Of a stretch of DNA of 34,147 nucleotides, positions 15,038 through 23,700 are shown one piece after another. The translations under genes and the position numbers were made by a program. Positions within the stretch are counted from its first letter, which is position 1, and each line of letters starts with the position of its first letter. Below the pieces are notes generated by a model. It had not been told where the DNA came from. It ran no database searches and worked only from the letters and a program-made list of their open reading frames with translations. Source of the DNA: a virus; the IMG/VR virus record IMGVR_UViG_3300009527_000143, positions 1 through 34,147 of that record. One strand, written 5' to 3'.

Positions 15038-15458
15038 AAAAATTCTAATAACATGTATGTATGCGGCTGTTATTGCAGCAGTATCACACTGTCTAACATA
15101 TATAGTAGTAGAAATACCCTTCTGGAGCATCTACACATTGTGCTTTTTGTTCCCAATAGCTGCAAATGCTTTTTATGAAAAAATAGAAAACTCTCTCATA
15201 TTAAAGAAAACATTGGACGAATATAATAAAAAACCTTACAGAAATTATGAAGTAGAACTAGAGTGTCAACACTGCACGAAGGTCAGTCCAATAAATATGA
15301 CACTAGACGATAGCGAATACTCTTGTAAACACTGCGGTAATAGAAATTTAATACATACGCATTTTTCGGTTTTTGCAATATCTGAAACATTAAAAAGTGA
15401 AACTGTTCAACAAAAATTTGATAGACTAGCAGATATAGAAAAAAATGAGCAATTTTAA
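15024..15458 (+). CDS. Membrane protein with cytoplasmic zinc ribbon
   Basis: A 144-residue protein with two hydrophobic helices at the N-terminus (about 7-29 and 32-48) and a soluble part carrying a CQHC ... CKHC pair spaced like a zinc ribbon (about 88-113). No enzymatic motif is visible. It overlaps the phosphatase stop and the next start, so is translated as part of this cluster. It could tether a partner or nucleic acid to the membrane; that is speculation. Family not recognised. Confidence 0.7.
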   Translation: MNVNKKILITCMYAAVIAAVSHCLTYIVVEIPFWSIYTLCFLFPIAANAFYEKIENSLILKKTLDEYNKKPYRNYEVELECQHCTKVSPINMTLDDSEYSCKHCGNRNLIHTHFSVFAISETLKSETVQQKFDRLADIEKNEQF

Positions 15459-15873
15459 GCCTGATATAATAGATTCTCTGAAGAGAAAGGGATTATTATA
15501 CGAAACCTCATCCAAGACCTTTACTAAAGGACCGGAACCTGAAGTAATAGTAGACTATTCTAAAATAGTAGAAGTTCTTCAAAAAGAATATGCGGAAAAA
15601 ATAAAAGGTATGGAAAAAACTATGCTAAATTTTTCTGCAAATAGCACTCTATTAGCATCTAATTCATTTGAGAGCGATAAAATTTTCTCAAATCTCAACA
15701 CTCTTCTAGCTGCATCCATAAAAATTATACATTCTGAGCTTGACATTTCTGAACTTGAGACTACTATACAAAAATCCTCAAAAGATATATATGAGAAAAC
15801 AAAGAAAGATCCAAAAAATAACTTGTTAATCATACCTATACTTGTAGGGACTTTACTTAATTTATTAAAATAA
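15445..15873 (+). CDS. Unknown protein, 142 residues
   Basis: Begins MSNFKPDIIDSLKRKGLLYE, then a charged helical middle and a C-terminal hydrophobic segment (NNLLIIPILVGTLLNLLK) that could be a membrane-associated helix. The ATG overlaps the previous gene's end by 14 bases. No conserved motif recognised. Confidence 0.7.
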   Translation: MSNFKPDIIDSLKRKGLLYETSSKTFTKGPEPEVIVDYSKIVEVLQKEYAEKIKGMEKTMLNFSANSTLLASNSFESDKIFSNLNTLLAASIKIIHSELDISELETTIQKSSKDIYEKTKKDPKNNLLIIPILVGTLLNLLK

Positions 15874-15874
15874 C

Positions 15875-16414
15875 ATGGAAAACAAACCAGAAAACCCAAA
15901 AGAAAGTGATGAGGTCATCTCAGAAACAGTAAAAAAAACCAAATCAGTTAAAAGACAAAAGACAGATATTGAAAATTTACCAAAAGTAAATCGAACTATA
16001 CCATGCGCATACTGCGAGACTGATAAAATCTTAAATCCTCACCAATATGAAAAAAGAATAGCTTATTTCGGAAACCATGATGCAGTGTTGCGACATTTCA
16101 AATGTCAAGAATGTGAAACTTCTGAAAACGAGAATCCATTCTCTTTTAATCTAAGACACTCTCAAATAGCATTTCAATTAGCCAATGAACTCAAATCTTG
16201 TTTTGAGAGATTTAATGTCAGTGGCAATGCTCTAGTTATTCAAAGCGAAGTAGCTAGTATTCTTTCTAAAAACGGAATATCTGCAAAAAATCATAGTTTT
16301 GTAATGAAAGATAATAAGGCACAGAGCCTAAAAATAAATTTTCCCTTTATTGGTGACGTTTTAATCAGTCCTCTTGAATTTCGTAAAGACAAAAAAGTGG
16401 AGGTAATTTCTTAA
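15875..16414 (+). CDS. Zinc-finger protein of unknown function
   Basis: A 179-residue protein. A Lys/Glu-rich disordered N-terminus (1-40) is followed by IPCAYCETDK and FKCQECETSE, two CxxC pairs about 30 residues apart that should form one zinc site. The rest is predicted alpha/beta without a known signature. The gene's TAA shares one base with the next ATG (TAATG). It may act in transcription or recombination, but there is no direct evidence. Confidence 0.7.
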   Translation: MENKPENPKESDEVISETVKKTKSVKRQKTDIENLPKVNRTIPCAYCETDKILNPHQYEKRIAYFGNHDAVLRHFKCQECETSENENPFSFNLRHSQIAFQLANELKSCFERFNVSGNALVIQSEVASILSKNGISAKNHSFVMKDNKAQSLKINFPFIGDVLISPLEFRKDKKVEVIS

Positions 16415-16686
16415 TGAAAACTGCTAAAGAAATGGATAATATAGAGCTTACAAAGTGGTTTGCTCTTATGAATGCTCTAAAATATGTAAATCTAGGCGAA
16501 GATATATATGATCAAAAAATTGACGCCATTAATGCACATGAGGGTATTTGCAAATATGTAGAATCTGTATCTGGAGATATGCTAACATATCTAAGAGAAT
16601 GGGGCGGAGTTCCGTACAAATACAGTTTAGACTCTTCTGATGAAGAGTCTAAACAAATTGATGAACTTGATTTAGCTTATTATTAG
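16414..16686 (+). CDS. Small unknown protein containing a hairpin in its 3' end
   Basis: A 90-residue acidic, helical protein. A GGAGG sequence about 11 bases before the ATG is one of the few Shine-Dalgarno-like sites seen here, although it lies in the preceding coding region. Its 3' end carries a 13-base perfect hairpin (16625-16654) and overlaps the stop of the convergent tail tube gene by four bases. No family recognised. Confidence 0.7.
   Translation: MKTAKEMDNIELTKWFALMNALKYVNLGEDIYDQKIDAINAHEGICKYVESVSGDMLTYLREWGGVPYKYSLDSSDEESKQIDELDLAYY
16625..16654. terminator. Hairpin inside a coding region at a convergent junction
   Basis: Arms 16625-16637 and 16642-16654 are perfectly complementary with loop TGAT. 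It lies about 30 bases before the convergent stops at 16683-16686. The flanks are A/T rich but lack a long T run, so termination is plausible rather than certain. Confidence 0.45.
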
Positions 16687-17339
16687 ACGGTAATATTTTT
16701 ACCTACACAAGACTGTAAACCTGACGCTATCTGTGCATCAAATGATGAATAGATAGCGTCTAATCTATTATCTTGAATGCTAACTAGTGATTCATTAATT
16801 GAAATGGGTTCCCATCTCTGAATATGAAATACAAAGTCAAAATCTACCATTGCAGTATCTTCTTGATTATATTGAACTGCACCGACACTTACAGGGAACA
16901 TGCCAATCAAACGGTAGCCTCTACTAACGTCACAGTTTTGACCGACAAGCATGTAATCTACATAAGTGCTTTGACACGGAACTTTACCAATTCCACAAGA
17001 ACTATCTGGATTAGCTAAATCAAATATCCATCTCTCCAAAGCATTTCTAAGAAGAAAATCAGATGGCATTCTTATTGACCAAGTTTGCTCATTTTCAAAT
17101 TCAATCTGTCCGGGCATAGTCAACGGAAAAGCCTGATACTTATAGTCTATCTTGGCCACTCCTACTTTAGGGACACTAGCTGTTTTAATGTAGACTCTGC
17201 CTTCCAAATCAATGAGTTCTTTTTTAACGTAATCTGGCACTCCAGCAATATCAAGGACGTGCAGATGGTGGGATAACGAAAATCCGTGCTGTTGAAAAAC
17301 TTGCACAGCATTTCTTACTGAATAATTATTAAGTGCCAT
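16683..17339 (-). CDS. Tail tube protein, T4 gp19-like
   Basis: A 218-residue structural protein. The features match T4 gp19: an early KTASVPKVGVAKIDYKYQ segment with PGQIEFENEQTWSIRMPSD, then LERWIFDL, a long loop, YMLVGQ, and the conserved end YRLIGMFPVSVGAVQYNQ followed by FDFVFHIQRWEPI. It would polymerise into the tube of a contractile tail, which identifies the phage as a myovirus. The last 35 residues extend beyond the usual end. It stands alone on the minus strand between rightward clusters, with a T4-late-like GATAAATA six bases before its ATG. Confidence 0.85.
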   Translation of the reverse strand: MALNNYSVRNAVQVFQQHGFSLSHHLHVLDIAGVPDYVKKELIDLEGRVYIKTASVPKVGVAKIDYKYQAFPLTMPGQIEFENEQTWSIRMPSDFLLRNALERWIFDLANPDSSCGIGKVPCQSTYVDYMLVGQNCDVSRGYRLIGMFPVSVGAVQYNQEDTAMVDFDFVFHIQRWEPISINESLVSIQDNRLDAIYSSFDAQIASGLQSCVGKNITV

Positions 17340-17345
17340 ATTGTT

Positions 17346-17353
17346 TATTTATC
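17346..17353 (-). promoter_or_regulatory. T4-late-promoter-like box before the tail tube gene
   Basis: GATAAATA (minus strand) matches seven of eight positions of the T4 late promoter TATAAATA and ends six bases before ATG 17339. A similar TAAATA core lies before two other structural genes. Confidence 0.45.
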
Positions 17354-17360
17354 ATTAAAT

Positions 17361-17389
17361 TTGACAAAAAAACTTTATCAGGTTATATA
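17361..17389 (+). promoter_or_regulatory. Strong sigma70-like promoter, probably leaderless
   Basis: A perfect TTGACA (17361-17366), exactly 17 bases, and TATATA (17384-17389) are followed by only five bases before ATG 17395. The expected start of transcription coincides with the start codon. Confidence 0.7.
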
Positions 17390-17394
17390 CATAA

Positions 17395-18135
17395 ATGAAG
17401 CCTACCTTATTTGTTGAAAAGGACTTATTTTGGGAAGAAATTTATCAACCAGATTACACATCAATCATATCTAAATATTTTGAGGTAAAGGATGTTCCTC
17501 AATCGCTATTTTCAAAACCTCAAAGAATACGATGTTCCTTAAATAAAGCAGTAAGTTTAGGACTGCGTAACTTACTAGATTTTACAGACTATTCTTCATG
17601 GCTACCATTTTTACGAAATTATTCCCTGAATAAAAATATAGAATATCGAGATCTTAATTGGTTAGGAAATTATGCACCATCAGATTATTTTCCAAAATTT
17701 ATTAGACCTAATAATGGCAGAAAAACATTTGCTGGACAGGTGTTCAATCATGACAAATTTTTAGAAGAATATAATTATCTTACAAAAAATCTGAATATTG
17801 AAGAAAACCTTTTATGTGTAGTAAACGAACCTATAAACCGTATTAGTAGAGAATATAGAACTATTTTTATAGACAACCAATTTGTGAGCGGTTGCCAATA
17901 CATGACAGATGAGACTTTAGATGTTTCCCCATTTCTCCCAGACCACGTTAGGGATTTTTCTATAGAAATATCAAAACATCCATTTTTCATCAATAAATTT
18001 GATTTTGTAATTGACATTTGTGAAGTTGGAGCTAATTTGTTTCTACTTGAACTGAATAGCTTTATCTGTAGTAGCTTTTATGCATGTGATTTAGATAGAA
18101 TTTTTAGCAAAATGTCCAACACATCAAATGAATAA
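17395..18135 (+). CDS. ATP-grasp protein, R2K-clade-like (DUF4343 type)
   Basis: A 246-residue protein. The C-terminal pattern FDFVIDICEVGANLFLLELN with Asp and Glu/Asn on successive strands, followed by SSFYACD, is the magnesium-binding end of R2K-clade ATP-grasp enzymes found in phages. The central REYRTIFIDNQFVSGCQY strand-turn-strand is also typical. ATP-grasp enzymes ligate a carboxylate to an amine; R2K members are proposed to modify peptides or proteins. The gene heads the rightward cluster and overlaps the next gene by eight bases. Confidence 0.7.
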   Translation: MKPTLFVEKDLFWEEIYQPDYTSIISKYFEVKDVPQSLFSKPQRIRCSLNKAVSLGLRNLLDFTDYSSWLPFLRNYSLNKNIEYRDLNWLGNYAPSDYFPKFIRPNNGRKTFAGQVFNHDKFLEEYNYLTKNLNIEENLLCVVNEPINRISREYRTIFIDNQFVSGCQYMTDETLDVSPFLPDHVRDFSIEISKHPFFINKFDFVIDICEVGANLFLLELNSFICSSFYACDLDRIFSKMSNTSNE

Positions 18136-18934
18136 CAAATATATAATCATCGGCTCTGCCGCAGCCAAATATTGGAATCCTAACTACAGAGAACCGATGG
18201 ATTTAGATATTCTATGTCATCCAGAAATACAAGAAAATATTAAACTATCAAATCAACCTTATAGGGAAAAACGTATTGAATGTTCGTGGTATGGACCTTC
18301 ATCACAATACATTCTAGACAATACGGATATTATGTATGCGTCAGAAGAAACGCTTTATACGATAAAAGCTGCACAGCTTAAATTTGATGTATTTTGGGAC
18401 AAAACTGCAAATGATGTGATAGATTATCAGCGACGAGGCATTAGGCTCAATCAAGAACTTTTCAATCTTCTTATAAAAGACTTTACAGAATTCCACGGTA
18501 AACGATGGGCAAATCTTAAAGGAAAGGATAATCAGACATTTTTTCAAGATGCAGTAACAAGAAAATATGTACATGATACTATTCATGATGCGGTAGCATA
18601 CTATGATAGGCCACTTTATGAAAAAATCTTAACTGGCAAAGGAGTAGAATGTGATGTAAATCTCATCTATGACCTTCCAGAAGAAGATCAAATTCGACTT
18701 GCGAAAGAAGAAATTTTTGTGACAGCATTGGAAAGATTCTTAATTCCAAAGGACTTCAAGTTTTCACAAAATAGAGCATACTGGTTATCTCTTAAAAAAT
18801 TCATAACTACTATGTCCAGTGGTAAAATGTCTAAATTTCTCATTGACAACTTCTCAAAACTGTCGTATAATGCAGATGATTACGTTACAACATTCAGACA
18901 AAACGAACATAAACTAAAACTAGAAAAAACATAA
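18128..18934 (+). CDS. Nucleotidyltransferase-like phage protein
   Basis: A 268-residue protein. The start YIIIGSAAAKYWNP followed by MDLDILCHPE resembles the GS-x-DxD core of minimal nucleotidyltransferases and of a phage family seen in T4-like genomes. The middle is helical with HGKRWANLKGKD and Tyr/His-rich HDTIHDAVAYYDRPLYE. It is translationally coupled to the ATP-grasp gene, so the two may act on one substrate. Whether it is catalytically active is unclear: a third carboxylate was not located with confidence. Confidence 0.6.
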   Translation: MNNKYIIIGSAAAKYWNPNYREPMDLDILCHPEIQENIKLSNQPYREKRIECSWYGPSSQYILDNTDIMYASEETLYTIKAAQLKFDVFWDKTANDVIDYQRRGIRLNQELFNLLIKDFTEFHGKRWANLKGKDNQTFFQDAVTRKYVHDTIHDAVAYYDRPLYEKILTGKGVECDVNLIYDLPEEDQIRLAKEEIFVTALERFLIPKDFKFSQNRAYWLSLKKFITTMSSGKMSKFLIDNFSKLSYNADDYVTTFRQNEHKLKLEKT

Positions 18935-18938
18935 ACAT

Positions 18939-19301
18939 ATGACATTAGACCAAATTAAAACCGAACTAAACGCACCACAAGTTGGAAAAATCCCTAATTA
19001 TACAGATCCTACTAAAATTGAACTTATTAAAAAATACAGTGGTATTGAACTTCTAAAATATTTGGGAAACTTCCAAGTAGGCGATTATCACTTTAAATAC
19101 GAAGATAGTTTTGGAGGAGAAGGAAATGGAGATGACTACTGGATCGTATTTTCTCTACATAAAGAAGAAGAAGAAACCTTAAAAAGGTTTTATCAAGTTC
19201 CCGGATGGTATGCAAGTCACTGTGGCGGAGAACTTGAAATATCAAATATATTTGAAGTCAAACCTTTACAAAAAACTATTACTGTTTGGACAGAGGTATA
19301 A
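18939..19301 (+). CDS. Unknown protein, 120 residues
   Basis: A single-domain protein with FEDS-like acidic strands (YHFKYEDSFGGEGNGDDYWIV) and GWYASHCGGELEISNIFEVKP. It looks like a compact beta-rich domain. It follows the nucleotidyltransferase-like gene by four bases. No known family was recognised. Confidence 0.7.
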   Translation: MTLDQIKTELNAPQVGKIPNYTDPTKIELIKKYSGIELLKYLGNFQVGDYHFKYEDSFGGEGNGDDYWIVFSLHKEEEETLKRFYQVPGWYASHCGGELEISNIFEVKPLQKTITVWTEV

Positions 19302-19341
19302 CTTCTGAACTATCTATAACATAGATACGATACCCACTGGC

Positions 19342-20199
19342 ATGACAAACTCTATAAATAAATCTTCACAACATAAATCTTCTGCACTAATTCGCGTATG
19401 TAATGTATGTGAAAATGTCAATGCAATAAACCTTGACGCATCATCAAAAAATGAGCAAGATATGCAAGAAGCCCACCACACGGTGAAACTTGTGACGCGA
19501 GAGGAAGCTAAGGAATCATGGAAGATTGCGGGTCAATGTGACCATACTACACTTATCAAATCACTCCGCTCTCAACTTGCTGAGAAAAACAGCAATACAA
19601 CCAATAATATTATTTTCTTTTTGAAGGGAGAATTTTCTCAATGGTATGGAGGTTATAAAAACCATAACGATATTGGAGGATTCATCTGTGATGCGTATGA
19701 ATTGGCCAAATATACTGATAATGTTACTCAATATATAAGAAATTTTGCCAAAATTGAAGAAAATTATGAACTACGATTTAATTGTTGTGAACAAGCAATG
19801 ATGTTTATCAAAGCTATTCATTTTTCAGACTTTGAGACTGCTAAAAAAATAATGCAAACAGAAAATCCTAGAGAACAAAAAAATCTAGGCAGACAAGTTA
19901 AAGATTTTGTGGCTGAAAAATGGGACCGTATAAAACTTAAAGTAGTAATCACTATAAATGAGTACAAATTTTCACAAAATCCTACATTGAAGAAAATGCT
20001 AATAGACTCATATCCGCTCATATTAGCAGAAGCTAATCCAGTAGATCCTGTTTGGGGAATAGGTTTAGCTGAAAATGATGAAGCTGCCAGCGATATTAAA
20101 TTGTGGAAAGGTGAAAATTTGTTAGGAGTTGCACTCATGTCTGTTAGAGATAAATTGGTAGTTTCTAATTATTGCGGGATAAGTCTAAGATTTATATAA
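19342..20199 (+). CDS. NADAR domain protein with N-terminal Cys-rich extension
   Basis: A 285-residue protein. Residues about 90-285 match NADAR (YbiA/DUF1768): FLKGEFSQWY, CCEQAMMFIKAIHF (148-161), AKKIMQTENPREQKNLGR (167-184), KFSQNPTLKKML and DPVWGIGL (235-242). NADAR proteins cleave N-glycosidic bonds of ADP-ribose-linked or riboflavin-precursor substrates; members paired with DarT1 remove ADP-ribose from DNA guanine. The first 90 residues are an extra part with CNVC (20-23) and a later C-x-H, possibly a zinc site. A phage copy without a DarT gene suggests reversal of host DNA ADP-ribosylation. This role is inferred. Confidence 0.85.
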   Translation: MTNSINKSSQHKSSALIRVCNVCENVNAINLDASSKNEQDMQEAHHTVKLVTREEAKESWKIAGQCDHTTLIKSLRSQLAEKNSNTTNNIIFFLKGEFSQWYGGYKNHNDIGGFICDAYELAKYTDNVTQYIRNFAKIEENYELRFNCCEQAMMFIKAIHFSDFETAKKIMQTENPREQKNLGRQVKDFVAEKWDRIKLKVVITINEYKFSQNPTLKKMLIDSYPLILAEANPVDPVWGIGLAENDEAASDIKLWKGENLLGVALMSVRDKLVVSNYCGISLRFI

Positions 20200-20208
20200 A
20201 TAAAAATT

Positions 20209-20445
20209 ATGGAGAAGGTCAGCCAATCAGTTCTTTATGTATGTGTTGCAACTTGTATAATATTTTTCAACAATGGTTGTTGGAAAACTATAGAAAAAAT
20301 AACAGACAAGTATTATGAAAGACCGTCTGCTCCTGTTAACAAAAATATCCTAGATATGCCGTTTCTGATACCTATTCCACAGCCACAGAATCATAATTCT
20401 GAAGAAAAAGATACAAAATCCTCAGATGAAAACATATTTCTATAA
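20209..20445 (+). CDS. Small possible lipoprotein
   Basis: A 78-residue protein with a hydrophobic N-terminus (SVLYVCVATCIIFF) followed by NNGC and a polar, Pro/Asn/Lys-rich remainder. The NNGC context is a poor lipobox, so it may be either a lipoprotein or a one-span membrane protein. A short proline-rich exported protein could be an outer spanin, but no partner inner spanin is seen. Its end overlaps the nuclease start by 20 bases. Confidence 0.6.
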   Translation: MEKVSQSVLYVCVATCIIFFNNGCWKTIEKITDKYYERPSAPVNKNILDMPFLIPIPQPQNHNSEEKDTKSSDENIFL

Positions 20446-20782
20446 ATGTAAAATAGTAAAAGTAGTTGATGGCGATACTGTAGATGCTTCTATAGATTTA
20501 GGATTTTCTATATCTGTTAAAAAAAGAATCCGTCTTGCTAGAATAAATGCTGCTGAGAAAAATTCTGACATTCCTAGTGAACAAGAAGATTCTAAAAAAG
20601 CCATAACACGTTTGTCTGAACTATGCAATGAATCTAGTGATTGGTTTTTAGACAGTCTATCAGTCGATCCTTATGGAAGAATAATAGGCGAACTATATCG
20701 TAGTTCAAATAATAAACCTATTGAAACATCTTTATCCACAATCTTATTGAATGAATCCTTAGTAAAGAGATATCCAAAATGA
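20426..20782 (+). CDS. Thermonuclease-like (SNase) nuclease
   Basis: A 118-residue OB-fold nuclease domain of the staphylococcal nuclease family. The calcium/active-site set is visible: VVDGDTVD (13-20), RIRLARINAAE with Arg36 and Glu44, and DPYGRIIGELY with Arg85. The length matches a single SNase domain with no signal peptide, so it acts in the cytoplasm, possibly on host DNA or in phage DNA metabolism. Confidence 0.82.
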   Translation: MKTYFYKCKIVKVVDGDTVDASIDLGFSISVKKRIRLARINAAEKNSDIPSEQEDSKKAITRLSELCNESSDWFLDSLSVDPYGRIIGELYRSSNNKPIETSLSTILLNESLVKRYPK

Positions 20783-20785
20783 TGT

Positions 20786-20793
20786 TCTAAATA
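20786..20793 (+). promoter_or_regulatory. T4-late-promoter-like box before the giant virion gene
   Basis: TCTAAATA matches seven of eight positions of the T4 late promoter and ends six bases before ATG 20800, the same distance as at the tail tube gene. Confidence 0.4.
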
Positions 20794-20799
20794 ATACTA

Positions 20800-23700
20800 A
20801 TGATTCTAGATCGTGTAGAAAAACTTGCATCCTTTCCTTATGAACACATAGGAGTTTTTGTAAATCCTAATGTTGAGCCACAAGCCAATATTAGAATGGG
20901 TATTAAGGTTCGTTCTAATGATTGGGAATATAATCGTCCCAACCTAAAATGGACAGCAGATTCATGGAAAAGAGCAGGTGAAGTATCTGAATTATTAAAT
21001 TCACCAACACTATCATCTTACTACGATACGGACCTCACTGGTGAATACTTTCAAACAGGAACACATATTGATCTACCGGATACATTTCCTCTTTTTTATG
21101 AAACATTTGAAATACCCAATCATCACCTAATACTTCAATTTAGAGCAGGGGCATCTGCATTAAGTGTATTCCCCGAAGCTCCCTATCCTAAAATATCCTC
21201 GCTAGGTAATAATATTATTACAGTGTCTGGATGCAAACTCCCTCTAACAGGATTAGAGGGAGATTTATCTATTTCTGAATTTAGAAGAGATTATGTAAAT
21301 CCCGATGATTTAGAAGAATTAGATTTATGTAATATCTACGCACATACACATAATTACACTGGACCATCTGGCACAGTATATCAGATGTGGGATGATTTTT
21401 ACCTATCTCCTAGTAGAGAAAGCTATGTGATTCAAACACAGGCCAATAACTCTCCTACGAGAGTTATAAACAATAAAATCTTAACTAATCAGAAAATAAT
21501 ACCTGAGACTTTTTCATTAACCTTTCCAGTGTCATGTGCTAGTGCAGAATTACCATTCATATATACTGCATCATATTGGAAAACACAAAATGTAGCCTCT
21601 GTTCAATATCACTTTTTAACTGGTGGTGATGTAGAAGAATTTGGCCAAATATTAAACCAAGCTACGCTCAGTAATCCGGGAAAGATACATGCAATAGATT
21701 TAAAGAACGGTTTTTTCGTTCCTAAAGGAGGAGAGATAATTGCTTCTTACCAAGTATCCTCATTACCTTATATAGAATCTACCAATCCTGCTCTTTTTGT
21801 GCATGGGGTAAGTGCAGCTTCTTCAAACAACTTCTTTACTATTTCTTCTCAAGAATCACCCTATTTTTATAATTACAAATTTTATACAAATTATGATGAT
21901 AATTCTATTCAAGATACTGATGCCTTTACTATTCATTATCATCCAGAAATAAACATCGAACAAAATGAGTCTTCATCAGTAAATGCCAGTATAACTATGA
22001 TAGATAACTTCTATCAGACTGAACTCAGTATTGATGACCCATCAAGTAAAATAAAATGGAAATATTCTGAAGAAATACATGATCCTAGCTTATCAGCAAT
22101 GGATTTAGGCACTGGTCAGATATATACCGAAAATCAATGGATGCCTGCTAGTGCTGAAGTTAAGTTTTTCGGAGACGGAAGAGCAAACCGTTACTTGTTA
22201 ACCCCTACAGTGTCAAGTTTTCAAGACGATATTTGGTATCCTGATGATTTCTCATTTATTCTCAATAAAGAAAATGCTGATATAAATTTACAAGCATCAT
22301 CTACTGGACCTAATTTTACTATTGTAAATGCTAATATTTTTCCTAATTTTGATTCTACTAAATTAGTAAAATGGAATGTCGAGCCTGCCGACAATATTAG
22401 ACTATATCATAACTTCGGAGAACTGCAACTAGAAAATGATGGAATATCTATCATTCCAGAAATTGCAAACGAATTTCAAATAAATGAAACAGTAAGTGCT
22501 AACAGTCTATCTATTATTGTTGATAATCTAGGCGTATTACCTACTAAAATAAGTCTGTCTTCTGAAGAATATGAAACTTCCGCCTTTACTATCTGGTATC
22601 CGGTAAAAGAATCTTTTGACAATTTACGTTTGCAGCTTAGTGCTGAAACAGATGATTATCATAGAGTTCAAGAAATAGCGTTATCTGCATTTTACGTTAA
22701 GAATGAAATGCTCTATCCTGCCCCGGAATCAGGTAGCATATTATGGAAAGAAACTAATAATGACCCTAGAGGAGAGTCAGAATTATACACCAAAGATTAT
22801 GAAACAAGAATCTTTGAAAATGCTTCATATCCTCTCATAAAAAAAACCTCTGTCATAAATTCCAAAATAGACATGGATGAAGCAACTTCTTCTCCTAGAA
22901 ATATCGTCTATTTATACAAAGCACTCTGCAATGGTCAAAAACCTAATAGTGATGAGACCTACTCTATAGAAGACGGCATTAGCATCTCTCTGAGGCAATA
23001 TCCAGCAAACGTAGGAATAACCGCATCACTGACTTCATCAAATGGAGACGTATTCACCACAGATTCTATAAGCAACTATATTGTAAATGATTCTTCTGTT
23101 ACTGTCAGTGCTGAAGCAATTACCGCAGATTTTAGAAGTATTACTGAACTAGTATGGAATATAGAAGGAATCACTAGCACTGGGCCGACCGCAGAATTTA
23201 CGCTAGCAGGTTCATCAATTTGTTTCGATATTTCTGCGCTCAGTGCTGCTCCAGTGAACACTAATTTTGGTGAATATCATTTCAGTGATAGTTATTGCTT
23301 ATATAAAATAGGAACAAATTATCCTGAAATGGACTATATTGCCTTTCCTAAAAATATGTATTTTCCCCTTCGCGCATTGGGCATAGACGATGATAGTAGC
23401 TACCTATTCTCAGAAGGACTGACGGGATTAAACGGATGCATTAATACTGTCGAAATTTCAGCAACTGAAGGATTTGACAAATATGAATATTTTGTAGGTG
23501 ACGTATCTGCATTATCTAACAGCCATACAATAATCCTCACTGCTAACAATGATGGTCCAGTCGTAGTCAACGGATACAACAACATTTTCCCCAAAGAAAA
23601 TTCACTATCAGTATATAATAGCATATCATCCGATAACACTACATATCTCAAAGAAGATTACTTGAACATCGAGATAACCGCATTTCCTACAACCCTGACA

